NCBI RefSeq assembly: GCF_024346585.1
Contig: NZ_AP024523.1
Span: 567,001-631,000, forward strand
Origin: Streptococcus toyakuensis
Lineage (GTDB): Bacteria > Bacillota > Bacilli > Lactobacillales > Streptococcaceae
DNA length: 64,000 nt
Direction: 5' to 3'
Positions within the stretch are counted from its first letter, which is position 1, and every line of letters begins with the position of its first letter. Under the pieces are notes generated by a model that did not search any database, was not told where the DNA came from, and saw only the letters and a list, made by a program, of their open reading frames with translations. Shown here piece by piece: positions 28,266-37,487 of the stretch. The position numbers and the translations under genes are program-made.

Positions 28266-30158
28266 ATGACACGTTATCAAGATGATTTTTATGATGCAAT
28301 CAATGGAGAATGGCAACAGACAGCTGAAATCCCAGCAGATAAGTCTCAAACGGGAGGTTTTGTTGATTTAGACCAGGAAATTGAAGACCTGATGTTGGCG
28401 ACAACAGACAAGTGGTTGGCAGGAGAAGAGGTGCCTGAGGATGCTATTTTAGAAAATTTTGTCAAATACCACCGCCTAGTTCGTGATTTTGACAAGAGAG
28501 AGGCTGACGGTATCACACCTGTTTTACCTCTTCTTAAAGAATTCCAAGAATTGGAGACTTTTGCAGATTTTACAGCTAGACTAGCAGAGTTTGAGCTTGC
28601 AGGAAAACCAAACTTCCTTCCTTTTGGTGTATCACCAGACTTTATGGATGCCAGAATCAACGTTTTGTGGGCTAGCGCTCCAAGCACGATCCTGCCAGAC
28701 ACGACCTACTATGCAGAAGACCATCCTCAGCGCGAAGAGCTCTTAACTCTTTGGAAAGAAACTAGCGCAAATCTTCTCAAGGCTTATGATTTCTCTGATA
28801 CAGAAATTGAAGATTTGCTAGAGAAAAGACTAGAATTGGACCGCCGAATTGCAGCAGTAGTTCTTTCTAATGAAGAAAGTTCAGAGTATGCTAAACTCTA
28901 CCATCCATATTCATATGAAGATTTCAAGAACTTTGCGCCTGCCCTACCTCTGGATGATTTCTTCCAAGCCGTTCTTGGACAAGTACCAGACAAGGTTATC
29001 GTAGATGAGGAACGCTTCTGGCAAGCAGCAGACCAATTCTATAGTGAAGAAGCTTGGCCTCTCCTCAAGGCAACCTTGATTTTGAGTGTTGTCAATCTCT
29101 CAACCAGCTATTTAACAGAAGAAATCCGTGTCTTGTCAGGTGCCTATAGCCGTGCGCTTTCAGGAGTTCCAGAAGCCAAAGACAAGGTCAAGGCAGCTTA
29201 TCAACTAGCACAAGGTCCTTTCAAACAAGCCTTGGGTCTCTGGTATGCCCATGAAAAATTCTCTCCAGAAGCTAAGGCAGATGTAGAGAAAAAAGTGGCA
29301 ACCATGATTGATGTCTATAAGGAACGCTTGGCTAAAAATGACTGGCTGACTCCTGAAACTCGTGATAAGGCCATCGTCAAACTCAATGTCATCAAGCCTT
29401 ATATCGGTTACCCTGAAGAATTGCCAGAACGCTACAAGGACAAGGTAGTGGATGAGACTGCTAGTCTTTTTGATAATGCTCTAGCCTTTGCGCGTGTGGA
29501 AATCAAGCACAGTTGGAGCAAGTGGAACCAGCCTGTAGACTACAAGGAATGGGGCATGCCTGCTCATATGGTCAATGCCTACTACAATCCACAGAAGAAC
29601 CTGATTGTCTTTCCAGCGGCTATTTTACAAGCACCTTTCTATGATTTGCATCAGTCATCTTCTGCTAACTACGGTGGTATTGGTGCAGTTATTGCCCATG
29701 AAATTTCTCACGCCTTTGATACCAATGGAGCTTCCTTTGATGAAAATGGTAGCCTCAAGGATTGGTGGACAGAGAGCGACTATGCTGCCTTCAAGGAGAA
29801 AACACAAAAAGTCATTGACCAATTTGATGGACAAGATTCTTATGGAGCAACCATCAACGGTAAATTGACTGTATCAGAAAACGTGGCTGACTTGGGAGGA
29901 ATCGCAGCAGCGCTTGAAGCAGCTAAGCGAGAACCAGACTTCTCAGCAGAAGAATTCTTCTACAACTTCGGTCGCATTTGGCGCATGAAAGGTCGCCCAG
30001 AATTTATGAAACTTTTGGCTAGCGTCGATGTACATGCACCAGCTAAACTCCGTGTCAATGTACAAGTACCAAACTTCGATGATTTCTTTACAACCTATGA
30101 TGTCAAAGAAGGAGACGGTATGTGGCGTTCGCCAGAAGACCGCGTCATTATTTGGTAA
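28266..30158 (+). CDS. pepO: M13-family endopeptidase PepO
   Basis: A 630-residue neprilysin-type zinc metallopeptidase without a classical signal peptide. The zinc site HEISHAFD is at about 478-485. Downstream come ENVADLGG (third ligand Glu and Asp) and the late HAPAKLRVNVQVPN substrate-binding segment. PepO cleaves peptides up to about 30 residues and is found on the surface of pneumococci, where it binds plasminogen and complement components. It is divergent from psaBCA, with only 177 bp between the starts, so it might also be influenced by the Mn operator. The start at 28266 gives the conserved MTRYQDDFYDA. Confidence 0.95.
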   Translation: MTRYQDDFYDAINGEWQQTAEIPADKSQTGGFVDLDQEIEDLMLATTDKWLAGEEVPEDAILENFVKYHRLVRDFDKREADGITPVLPLLKEFQELETFADFTARLAEFELAGKPNFLPFGVSPDFMDARINVLWASAPSTILPDTTYYAEDHPQREELLTLWKETSANLLKAYDFSDTEIEDLLEKRLELDRRIAAVVLSNEESSEYAKLYHPYSYEDFKNFAPALPLDDFFQAVLGQVPDKVIVDEERFWQAADQFYSEEAWPLLKATLILSVVNLSTSYLTEEIRVLSGAYSRALSGVPEAKDKVKAAYQLAQGPFKQALGLWYAHEKFSPEAKADVEKKVATMIDVYKERLAKNDWLTPETRDKAIVKLNVIKPYIGYPEELPERYKDKVVDETASLFDNALAFARVEIKHSWSKWNQPVDYKEWGMPAHMVNAYYNPQKNLIVFPAAILQAPFYDLHQSSSANYGGIGAVIAHEISHAFDTNGASFDENGSLKDWWTESDYAAFKEKTQKVIDQFDGQDSYGATINGKLTVSENVADLGGIAAALEAAKREPDFSAEEFFYNFGRIWRMKGRPEFMKLLASVDVHAPAKLRVNVQVPNFDDFFTTYDVKEGDGMWRSPEDRVIIW

Positions 30159-30180
30159 TGCAAAGAGGTCAGTAATCAGA

Positions 30181-30226
30181 AAAAAGGCATTCAATCAAGG
30201 TTTTCACACCTTATTGGATGCCTTTT
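30181..30226 (+). terminator. Intrinsic terminator after pepO
   Basis: AAAAGGCAT.CAAT..AAGGT pairs with ACCTT.ATTGG.ATGCCTTTT, ending in TTTT. Confidence 0.7.
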
Positions 30227-30286
30227 GTAATAGAAAGATTTGCTGGATAGTTTACTTAAATTGTGCTATTGATTGTCATCATTTTA

Positions 30287-30916
30287 CTAGAAAAAAGGAT
30301 TGAAAGTTTTTTCGTGAGCGATAGTAGTAGCTGGACCATGCCCTGGATAGACATCATAGTTTGGTAGAGTGAAGAGTTGGGTCTGGATACTATGAAGGAG
30401 TTGTTCCATACTACCAGTTGGAAGGTCGGTTCGTCCAATGGTTTCACGGAATAGGGCATCTCCTGTCAAGACTAGGTGAGCATCAGGAAAGACTAGGGAA
30501 ACACCACCGATAGAATGTCCTGGTGTTGGCAAGACAGTGAAACGAAATTCCTCCAGCTGATATTCCTCATGAAAGACAAAGGTGTGTTCTGCAGGTTTTG
30601 CGACCACATCTGCCATATCATCGTGACGAGGGAGACCAGAGAGATTATTGACAGGAGTATAGAGCCAGCTGGCTTCGCTCTCTGCGATATAGACAGGAGG
30701 ATTGCCAAAAGTTTCGCGAACCAAGTCCAGACTCATGATATGGTCATAATGGGCGTGGGTAAGGAGAATAGCGCAGATCGGTTTGTTGATGTTCTCGATG
30801 GCCTGACGAATAGCTTCCCAATGGCTACCGGGATCGACCACGATGAGGTGTTTTTCGCCTTCTAAGTAATAGGTATTTTCATAGGCAACAGGATTCACGG
30901 TTTTATGGATTTTCAT
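30287..30916 (-). CDS. Metallo-beta-lactamase-fold hydrolase (glyoxalase II-like)
   Basis: A 209-residue MBL-fold protein. The zinc motif LLTHAHYDHIMS (HxHxDH, about 54-65), the later LPTPGHSIGG and GDALFRETIGRTDLP, and the final YPGHGP motif are those of glyoxalase II-like hydrolases. It is shorter than true glyoxalase II and lacks most of the substrate-binding C-terminal domain, so a hydroxyacylglutathione role is unlikely. Substrate unknown. The start at 30916 is preceded by GGAGC; an upstream in-frame ATG at 30967 falls in a RUP element. Confidence 0.85.
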   Translation of the reverse strand: MKIHKTVNPVAYENTYYLEGEKHLIVVDPGSHWEAIRQAIENINKPICAILLTHAHYDHIMSLDLVRETFGNPPVYIAESEASWLYTPVNNLSGLPRHDDMADVVAKPAEHTFVFHEEYQLEEFRFTVLPTPGHSIGGVSLVFPDAHLVLTGDALFRETIGRTDLPTGSMEQLLHSIQTQLFTLPNYDVYPGHGPATTIAHEKTFNPFF

Positions 30917-30945
30917 ACTAGCTCCAATCTCAAAGAATGTACTAA

Positions 30946-31056
30946 TACTCTTCGAAAATCTCTTCAAACCGCGTCAACTTTATCTGCAACCTCAAAGCAG
31001 TGCTTTGAGCAGTCTGCGGCTAGTTTCCTAGTTTGCTCTTTGATTTTCATTGAGTA
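30946..31056 (-). repeat. RUP element, copy 1 (reverse orientation)
   Basis: About 111 bp running from TACTCTTCGAAAATC to GATTTTCATTGAGTA, with imperfect terminal inverted repeats bounded by TA. It is the reverse complement of the type seen at 39646 and 56932. It matches the pneumococcal RUP family, thought to be mobilised by the IS630-Spn1 transposase. Confidence 0.85.
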
Positions 31057-31129
31057 TAAATTAAGTATAGCACAGTTAGGGAGAATAAGCTGGAAAAGGA
31101 AATAGGTCTAGAAAGAAGATGGTTTGGAT

Positions 31130-31160
31130 AAAAAATAAGCCTCGAGTTAGTTCGAGGCTT
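31130..31160 (-). terminator. Intrinsic terminator after choline-binding amidase gene
   Basis: AAGCCTCGA (31137-31145) / TCGAGGCTT (31152-31160) with a 6-nt loop; on the minus strand the stem is followed by a T run. Confidence 0.8.
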
Positions 31161-31168
31161 AAACTGTT

Positions 31169-32626
31169 TTAATTACCAGCATAATATTTTTGGATTCCCT
31201 TGACAATCCCTTCAACTAGTTTATCTTGGTAGTCACTGCTGCGGATTTTTTGGTTTTCTTCTGGATTATCCATATATCCCATCTCTAGCAAAACAGCTGG
31301 TTTAGCTGTTTCACGGAGAACAGCAAAGGTTGCTTGCAAGAGCCCAGCATCCCTAGCTCCAGTTTCAGCTAGCAGTGAAGTATGGATATCAGCTGCGAGA
31401 CGATTACTTTCACTTATCCTTTCAGGATTGTTGTGCCAATCCTTGTTAATCTTGCTAGGGAAGCCAGGTTCATCTTTGTAAGAATAGGTCTGGATACCTA
31501 GGTTAACGGTTGTATCATTCCCTTTTGCATTGAAATGAAGGCTGATGAAAAAGTCAGCATTGGTCTTGTTGACCATACGAGAACGCTCGGTAATAAAATC
31601 AACGTCTATATCACTATCTCGAGAGGTGAGAACGGTATAGCCGAGTCCTTCTAGTCGTTTACGTAGCTTACGATAAACTTGTAGGTTCAATTCTTTTTCA
31701 GCTATGCCATAGTAATAAGCCCCGCGATCCTTACCACCGTGACCTGGATCAAGAAAGATAGTTTTAGAGTAATGTCCTTTTTGAAAACCTTGTGCTAATT
31801 CACGAACCCATTTTCCATTCCCTTGGAAGAGCTGGTTTTTACCATCCACAGCATAGGTTCCTGTAACATACACACCATCATCCTTAAGATAGTACCAAGC
31901 TTGATAGTCTGGGTCGTAAATCCATTCCTTATGGGCCATGTAGCCACCAGATTTGAGGTAGTAGGAACCAATCCATTGTTTTTGGGCATAGCGTCCGCCA
32001 GATTTTAGGTAAAACCAACTAGAGTAGCTTTGGTCGTAGACCCATTCCTTATCTGCCATGGCACCGCTGGATTTGAGGTAGTAATCGCCTTTCCAAACAT
32101 TGGCCAACATTCTACCGTAGCCATCAAAAGCATACCACTTGCCATTGATTTGGCTCCATTGGTTGGATAAATATTTACCTGAACCATTGATATAGTACCA
32201 ATTATTGCCCATTTGGTACCAAGTGTTTTCAAGCAAGTAGCCATGACTATCAAAGAGATAACCATCATAGAGGGTATCTGTAAATTTGACACCAGTTTGA
32301 CTATAAAAAGTCCACTTGTTCCCCTCTTTTACCCAGCCAGTTTGTATAGGTTGATTAGGTTTGGTTTCCCTAGAAAGAGAAGGTTTGCTTTCTTGCTCAC
32401 TTGAACTAGCTGTGCTCGACGAAGTTTCTGTACTAGCTTGAGAACTACTAGCAGAAGTATTTGTAGAACTGTTAGTAGAATGACTAGTGGAAGTATTTGT
32501 TGAGCTACTAGTTGAACTAGTCATAGGGTTAGTAGCGGAATGACTAGTATCATCAGCCAAAACGATTTGGTTTGTTAGTCCAAGAAAAGCCAAAGCTAAA
32601 AGTGTCAGTCTTTTGTGTGATTTCAT
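31169..32626 (-). CDS. Choline-binding N-acetylmuramoyl-L-alanine amidase (Amidase_3)
   Basis: A 485-residue secreted protein with a signal peptide (about 1-25, cut near VLADD) and a Ser/Thr-rich linker (about 26-80). A choline-binding region of about eight imperfect repeats follows (about 97-285, e.g. WYQMGNNWYYINGSGKYLSN). The C-terminal Amidase_3 catalytic domain (about 292-485) has zinc ligands in LDPGHGG, the Glu of AEKELNLQ and the His of SLHFNAKG, and the catalytic Glu in LLEMGYMDN. It should bind teichoic acid choline and cleave the MurNAc-L-Ala bond. The order (binding domain first, catalytic domain last) and the Amidase_3 family both differ from pneumococcal LytA (Amidase_2 first). 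A terminator follows. Confidence 0.92.
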   Translation of the reverse strand: MKSHKRLTLLALAFLGLTNQIVLADDTSHSATNPMTSSTSSSTNTSTSHSTNSSTNTSASSSQASTETSSSTASSSEQESKPSLSRETKPNQPIQTGWVKEGNKWTFYSQTGVKFTDTLYDGYLFDSHGYLLENTWYQMGNNWYYINGSGKYLSNQWSQINGKWYAFDGYGRMLANVWKGDYYLKSSGAMADKEWVYDQSYSSWFYLKSGGRYAQKQWIGSYYLKSGGYMAHKEWIYDPDYQAWYYLKDDGVYVTGTYAVDGKNQLFQGNGKWVRELAQGFQKGHYSKTIFLDPGHGGKDRGAYYYGIAEKELNLQVYRKLRKRLEGLGYTVLTSRDSDIDVDFITERSRMVNKTNADFFISLHFNAKGNDTTVNLGIQTYSYKDEPGFPSKINKDWHNNPERISESNRLAADIHTSLLAETGARDAGLLQATFAVLRETAKPAVLLEMGYMDNPEENQKIRSSDYQDKLVEGIVKGIQKYYAGN

Positions 32627-32689
32627 GTTGTTTGCCTTTCTAGAGAGATGAAAATTCAGTAATTATCGTAAAATACTGTTCTTATTACC

Positions 32690-32695
32690 ATTATA
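32690..32695 (-). promoter_or_regulatory. -10 box of the amidase gene
   Basis: A consensus TATAAT on the minus strand, 64 nt before the start codon. No convincing -35. Confidence 0.45.
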
Positions 32696-32756
32696 CACTA
32701 AAAAAATCAGAAAATTACCAAAATATCAAACCTTTTCTTATTTAAGCAGAAGAAAA

Positions 32757-32815
32757 GATTTTCATTTCACTAACTTTTAGAGTAGCCTATATTTCAAAAA
32801 AGTTAGATGAAAATC
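32757..32815. repeat. Orphan inverted repeat in the relA/amidase divergent gap
   Basis: GATTTTCAT-TTCA-CTAACTTTT (32757-32778) is mirrored by AAAAGTTAG-ATGAAAATC (32798-32815). It lies in the 325-bp gap between divergently transcribed genes, so it is not an obvious terminator for either. The rest of that gap holds only the two promoters. Confidence 0.55.
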
Positions 32816-32898
32816 AGATAATTTTATTTTTTAAGTTTGAATCTTATTCTATCATACGTTCCAACAAATTGAATAGCTTCAGAATCCTCTTTTTCTAG

Positions 32899-32927
32899 TT
32901 TTCATATTCTTAAAAAAGTGATAAAAT
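32899..32927 (+). promoter_or_regulatory. Promoter of relA
   Basis: TGATAAAAT (TAAAAT 32922-32927 with TG at 32919-32920) and a weak TTTTCA -35 at 32899-32904, 25 nt before the start. Confidence 0.45.
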
Positions 32928-32951
32928 GGTAGGAAGAATTGGAGAGTAGAG

Positions 32952-35174
32952 ATGCCAAAAGAAGTGAATTTAACAGGCGAAGAAGTTGTCGCTTTAACCA
33001 AAGAATATTTAACAGAAGAGGATGTCCATTTTGTCCATAAGGCCTTGGTCTATGCGGTGGATTGCCACAGTGGTCAGTATCGCAAATCAGGCGAGCCTTA
33101 TATCATTCACCCTATCCAAGTGGCAGGTATTTTAGCCAAACTCAAGCTAGATGCTGTAACGGTAGCTTGTGGTTTCTTGCACGATGTGGTGGAGGATACA
33201 GATGCGACCTTGGACGATTTGGAAAGAGAGTTTGGTCCTGATGTGCGGGTAATCGTAGATGGGGTTACCAAGCTTGGTAAGGTCGAGTACAAATCAATCG
33301 AGGAGCAATTAGCGGAAAATCATCGTAAGATGCTCATGGCCATGTCTGAGGACATCCGTGTTATCTTGGTTAAACTGTCTGACCGTTTGCACAATATGCG
33401 GACCCTAAAGCACCTTCGAAAAGACAAGCAGGAGCGCATTTCCAAAGAAACCATGGAAATCTATGCCCCACTTGCCCACCGTCTGGGGATTTCCAGTGTC
33501 AAATGGGAATTGGAAGACCTGTCTTTCCGTTATCTCAATCCAACGGAGTTTTACAAGATTACCCATATGATGAAGGAAAAGCGCAGGGAGCGTGAAGCCT
33601 TGGTGGATGAGGTGGTCACAAAATTAGAGGAATATACGACAGATCGTCACCTAAAAGGGAAGATTTACGGTCGTCCCAAGCATATTTACTCGATTTTCCG
33701 CAAAATGCAGGACAAGAGAAAACGGTTTGAGGAAATCTATGACCTGATTGCCATTCGTTGTATTTTAGACACCCAAAGTGATGTTTACGCCATGTTGGGT
33801 TATGTGCATGAACTTTGGAAACCGATGCCTGGTCGTTTCAAAGACTATATCGCTAACCGCAAGGCCAATGGTTACCAGTCTATCCATACGACAGTTTATG
33901 GGCCAAAAGGACCGATTGAGTTCCAAATTCGGACCAAGGCCATGCACGAGGTGGCTGAGTACGGGGTTACGGCTCACTGGGCTTATAAGAAAGGCGTTAA
34001 GGGGCAGGTTAACAGCAAGGAATCTGCTATTGGGATGAACTGGATCAAGGAGATGATGGAGCTCCAAGACCAGGCTGATGATGCCAAGGAATTTGTGGAC
34101 TCTGTCAAGGAAAACTATCTGGCTGAGGAGATTTACGTCTTTACCCCAGATGGAGCTGTCCGTTCTCTTCCCAAAGATTCAGGACCGATTGACTTTGCCT
34201 ATGAAATCCATACAAAAGTCGGTGAAAAAGCGACTGGTGCCAAGGTCAATGGTCGCATGGTTCCACTGACAACCAAGCTCAAGACAGGGGATCAGGTTGA
34301 AATTGTCACCAACCCGAATTCATTTGGTCCTAGCCGTGACTGGCTCAATATGGTCAAGACCAGCAAGGCGCGTAACAAGATTCGTCAGTTCTTTAAAAAC
34401 CAAGATAAGGAACTGTCAGTCAACAAGGGTCGTGAGATGTTGATGGCCCAGTTCCAAGAAAACGGCTATGTGGCAAATAAATTCATGGACAAGCGCCACA
34501 TGGACCAAGTTCTACAAAAGACCAGCTACAAGACAGAAGAATCCCTCTTTGCGGCTATTGGTTTTGGAGAAATTGGAGCTATTACTGTCTTTAACCGTCT
34601 GACTGAAAAGGAACGTCGTGAGGAAGAACGTGCCAAGGCCAAGGCGGAGGCAGAAGAACTTGTCAAGGGTGGCGAAGTCAAGGTTGAAAACAAAGAAACC
34701 CTCAAGGTCAAGCATGAGGGTGGTGTGGTCATTGAAGGTGCCTCAGGTCTCCTAGTGCGGATTGCCAAGTGTTGTAATCCTGTTCCTGGTGACGATATTG
34801 TCGGCTATATTACCAAGGGCCGTGGTGTGGCTATTCACCGTGTGGACTGTATGAACCTGCGTGCCCAAGAAAACTACGAGCAACGTCTCCTTGATGTGGA
34901 ATGGGAAGACCAGTACTCAAACTCAAATAAGGAGTATATGGCCCATATTGATATTTACGGTCTCAACCGTACAGGACTGTTGAACGATGTACTGCAAGTT
35001 CTTTCAAACACAACCAAGAATATATCAACAGTCAACGCCCAACCAACTAAGGATATGAAGTTTGCCAATATCCATGTGTCCTTTGGCATTGCCAACCTCT
35101 CTACATTGACCACGGTTGTGGACAAGATTAAGAGTGTGCCAGAAGTCTACTCTGTCAAACGGACAAACGGCTAA
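32952..35174 (+). CDS. relA: Bifunctional (p)ppGpp synthetase/hydrolase (Rsh)
   Basis: A 740-residue RelA/SpoT homologue that makes and degrades the stringent-response alarmone. The HD hydrolase domain shows [11 protein letters not shown] (about 74-84). The synthetase domain shows [13 protein letters not shown] and [19 protein letters not shown] (about 296-314). A TGS domain (about 390-450, [15 protein letters not shown]), a zinc-finger-like [12 protein letters not shown] and a C-terminal ACT domain follow. The intact HD motif indicates hydrolase activity, as expected for the single long Rsh of streptococci. dtd follows after 29 bp. Confidence 0.97.
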   Translation: MPKEVNLTGEEVVALTKEYLTEEDVHFVHKALVYAVDCHSGQYRKSGEPYIIHPIQVAGILAKLKLDAVTVACGFLHDVVEDTDATLDDLEREFGPDVRVIVDGVTKLGKVEYKSIEEQLAENHRKMLMAMSEDIRVILVKLSDRLHNMRTLKHLRKDKQERISKETMEIYAPLAHRLGISSVKWELEDLSFRYLNPTEFYKITHMMKEKRREREALVDEVVTKLEEYTTDRHLKGKIYGRPKHIYSIFRKMQDKRKRFEEIYDLIAIRCILDTQSDVYAMLGYVHELWKPMPGRFKDYIANRKANGYQSIHTTVYGPKGPIEFQIRTKAMHEVAEYGVTAHWAYKKGVKGQVNSKESAIGMNWIKEMMELQDQADDAKEFVDSVKENYLAEEIYVFTPDGAVRSLPKDSGPIDFAYEIHTKVGEKATGAKVNGRMVPLTTKLKTGDQVEIVTNPNSFGPSRDWLNMVKTSKARNKIRQFFKNQDKELSVNKGREMLMAQFQENGYVANKFMDKRHMDQVLQKTSYKTEESLFAAIGFGEIGAITVFNRLTEKERREEERAKAKAEAEELVKGGEVKVENKETLKVKHEGGVVIEGASGLLVRIAKCCNPVPGDDIVGYITKGRGVAIHRVDCMNLRAQENYEQRLLDVEWEDQYSNSNKEYMAHIDIYGLNRTGLLNDVLQVLSNTTKNISTVNAQPTKDMKFANIHVSFGIANLSTLTTVVDKIKSVPEVYSVKRTNG

Positions 35175-35203
35175 TTGTCCTAGCTCTTACTAGAAAGGCT
35201 ATT

Positions 35204-35647
35204 ATGAAAATCATTATCCAACGGGTAAAAAAAGCCCAAGTGAGTATCGAAGGTCAGGTTCAGGGGAAAATCAATCAGGGACTCTTATTGCTGGTTGGTG
35301 TTGGACCAGAGGACCAAGAGGAAGATTTGGACTATGCTGTGAGAAAACTGGTCAATATGCGGATTTTTTCAGACGCAGAAGGCAAGATGAACCTGTCTGT
35401 CAAAGATATTGAAGGAGAAATCCTCTCTATTTCTCAGTTTACCCTCTTTGCGGATACTAAGAAAGGAAATCGTCCAGCCTTTACAGGCGCAGCCAAGCCT
35501 GATATGGCATCAGACTTCTATGATGCTTTCAATCAAAAATTAGCGCAAGAAGTACCCGTTCAGACAGGGATCTTTGGAGCGGATATGCAGGTTGAGCTGG
35601 TCAATGACGGACCAGTCACCATTATCCTTGATACTAAAAATAGATAA
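35204..35647 (+). CDS. dtd: D-aminoacyl-tRNA deacylase
   Basis: A 147-residue DTD that removes D-amino acids from mischarged tRNA. The catalytic SQFTLFAD (about 78-85) and the Gly-cisPro motif NDGPVTIIL (about 134-142) are present. It lies downstream of relA, a common Firmicute arrangement, probably in one transcript, with AGAAAGG before the ATG. A 15-bp perfect terminator stem overlaps its end. Confidence 0.96.
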   Translation: MKIIIQRVKKAQVSIEGQVQGKINQGLLLLVGVGPEDQEEDLDYAVRKLVNMRIFSDAEGKMNLSVKDIEGEILSISQFTLFADTKKGNRPAFTGAAKPDMASDFYDAFNQKLAQEVPVQTGIFGADMQVELVNDGPVTIILDTKNR

Positions 35648-35682
35648 GAAAGACCAAGCCCAGCTGGCTTGGTTTTTCTTAT
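35646..35682. terminator. Bidirectional terminator between dtd and convergent membrane gene
   Basis: Fifteen base pairs (35646-35660 with 35666-35680, one G-T) and a 5-nt loop, A-rich at one end and T-rich at the other. It begins at the dtd stop. Confidence 0.85.
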
Positions 35683-35685
35683 CTA

Positions 35686-36099
35686 TCATAAAATATTCCA
35701 AAATGAAATCGGTTCTTGATAGGCCTTGGGGAAATCTTGTTTCAGGCTTTGGCAGATGCGATAGGAAGGGACGAGATGTCCTAGGATGAGGAGAGTTCCC
35801 TGAAGGAAAAGTGGGATACCCCTTACAATCAGCAAGGAGAGAATGATCAGGCTATCCCATAGGAGGATTTGTAAGGCAAAACGCCAGAATCTCGGTCTAA
35901 TCTGGGAATAAAGGTGACTAAAGTGGTCACAAAGTTGGTTGGAAAGATAGGTCAATAGCACAGGATGAAAGAAAATGAGCCAACCGCTATAAATCAACAT
36001 CCAATCCCAAGTAAGTCCCTCTTTAAATGTCAAAAATGCCAGCATAATTCCATCGATGATAAGGAGTTGAATGGTTTTGATGGAGATGATTTTTTTCAT
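35686..36099 (-). CDS. Small integral membrane protein, paralogue B
   Basis: A 137-residue protein with about four predicted membrane helices and a short polar C-terminus. It ends in FPKAYQEPISFWNIL, clearly like the YPDFYGKHISLWECL ending of the upstream neighbour, and the whole lengths match. The two are therefore tandem paralogues in one unit (18 bp apart). No known family or catalytic motif is recognised, and the function is unknown. Confidence 0.7.
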   Translation of the reverse strand: MKKIISIKTIQLLIIDGIMLAFLTFKEGLTWDWMLIYSGWLIFFHPVLLTYLSNQLCDHFSHLYSQIRPRFWRFALQILLWDSLIILSLLIVRGIPLFLQGTLLILGHLVPSYRICQSLKQDFPKAYQEPISFWNIL

Positions 36100-36117
36100 G
36101 ATAACCCCTCCTTTTCC

Positions 36118-36531
36118 TTAGAGACACTCCCATAAAGAGATATGTTTGCCGTAAAAGTCTGGATAGTTTTCTCTTAGGTGGTCAGTTGTCATATAATAAA
36201 AAGTAGAATGGCAAGCAGTGATGATTGGCATAAGAGATGAAAAACGATGAGAACTAACGAAGGCTAAAAGGACAAAAAATAGAAAGTCGCTGATGAGCAC
36301 CCCTAAATAGTAGAAGCGAATCTTTTTATTGATTTGAGGATAAATCTCAGCGAATTGATGTTTGAGTCGGACAACCAAGCGAAATAGCAGGAGTCCTTGA
36401 GCAAGGAGGAAAATAAAACCAGAGAGCAAGAGCCATTCTAAAGCTGTCTCGGGTCTAGTGGTAAAAAATGCAAGTAGTAGCAAATCAATGACTACAATTG
36501 CTATAAAATGGATTCTATAGAGTTTTTTCAT
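36118..36531 (-). CDS. Small integral membrane protein, paralogue A
   Basis: A 137-residue protein with about four membrane helices, the same length as the gene downstream and similar throughout in layout (MKK start, charged loop after helix 2 containing QINKKIR against QIRPRFW, and the ISLWE/ISFWN end). It is preceded by a GGGAGG-type ribosome site. I do not recognise the family. Divergence between the copies suggests an old duplication. Confidence 0.7.
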   Translation of the reverse strand: MKKLYRIHFIAIVVIDLLLLAFFTTRPETALEWLLLSGFIFLLAQGLLLFRLVVRLKHQFAEIYPQINKKIRFYYLGVLISDFLFFVLLAFVSSHRFSSLMPIITACHSTFYYMTTDHLRENYPDFYGKHISLWECL

Positions 36532-36660
36532 GACAAGACCTCCCTCTTTTATCTAACTTCATTCTACTCCAAAAGAATGGGAGTTACAAGTAAAATGATA
36601 AAAATAGCAGAAGGGAGATTCTCTTAAGTCGACTTGTTTTTTTATTTAAGTTTTCTTCTA

Positions 36661-37368
36661 TTATCTTACTTCTTCATCATTCCAGACAAATAAAGCTCCG
36701 ATTGCATTGAGGATATAAAAGATGTATTTTCCGATATTGGCAAAATTTCCTTGAATACCAGCTTTTGTCAGCTGAACGAAATTGTAAATCAACCAAAAGC
36801 CCCACTGAGTTGTTAGTTTCAATGCGTTAAAAGCATTGGCAATGAGTGAGAGTGCAAAGGCAATGGTTGTTACATAGGCAAGGAGATTCATCTTTCCTCC
36901 ATAGCCGATATAGTTGGTCACAAAGGCAAAGAGGAAGGCGATGATGGAAATGATGATGGCCGCCAATTTTAGCTGTTTTTGGCTCATTTGGTTGGGTCTG
37001 CCTTCTTGCGAAGCTTCCCATTTCTTAATAGCAAAGGTATAAATGAGGAAGGTGACGGGATAGGTGATAATGGCCGCCTTATTTCCAAGGATATAATCAA
37101 TAGCACCGGACAAAATGGTATTAACAATACCAAAGTAATTTCCCCATTTGCTTAATTTCCCCGTGAAACGAGTGGACAACATGGAAATCCCAACGTTGGT
37201 TACGGAAATCAATCCAAAGGGTACAAGAGCTGTCCATGGTCCCCAGTCTACGAATTTATCGAGGCGGGAGTTGAGGTAACCAGATGCAATCGCAATCCCA
37301 ACGACTAAAGCAACCCCAAAGAGGTCAAACCATTTAGATGTAGCAAAAATTTTTAGTGATTTTTTCAT
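36661..37368 (-). CDS. pnuC: Nicotinamide mononucleotide/riboside transporter PnuC
   Basis: A 235-residue membrane protein with seven or eight predicted helices. The PnuC family is recognised by the C-terminal WGFWLIYNFVQLTKAGIQGN and FANIGKYIFYILNAIGA segments and by the GNKAAIITYPVTFLIYTFAI region. It takes up an NAD precursor (nicotinamide riboside or mononucleotide) by facilitated diffusion driven by intracellular phosphorylation. It has its own promoter and lies between the paralogous membrane pair and psaR. No transcription factor site for NiaR was recognised. Confidence 0.88.
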   Translation of the reverse strand: MKKSLKIFATSKWFDLFGVALVVGIAIASGYLNSRLDKFVDWGPWTALVPFGLISVTNVGISMLSTRFTGKLSKWGNYFGIVNTILSGAIDYILGNKAAIITYPVTFLIYTFAIKKWEASQEGRPNQMSQKQLKLAAIIISIIAFLFAFVTNYIGYGGKMNLLAYVTTIAFALSLIANAFNALKLTTQWGFWLIYNFVQLTKAGIQGNFANIGKYIFYILNAIGALFVWNDEEVR

Positions 37369-37399
37369 AGTTTAAACTATCTTTCTTTTTTTTACAAAT

Positions 37400-37428
37400 A
37401 TTCTACAATTAAATGAAAGCAAAATCAA
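37400..37428 (-). promoter_or_regulatory. Promoter of pnuC
   Basis: On the minus strand TTGATT (37423-37428), a 17-bp spacer and TAGAAT (37400-37405), 32 nt before the start. Confidence 0.6.
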
Positions 37429-37433
37429 ATGAT

Positions 37434-37468
37434 AGAAATAAAACCCTGAAAATAAAACTTTCAGGGTT
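37434..37468 (-). terminator. Intrinsic terminator after psaR
   Basis: A perfect stem AACCCTGAAA / TTTCAGGGTT (37442-37451 with 37459-37468) followed on the minus strand by a T-rich run. Confidence 0.8.
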
Positions 37469-37487
37469 GGTTGGGGGACTTGAGAAA

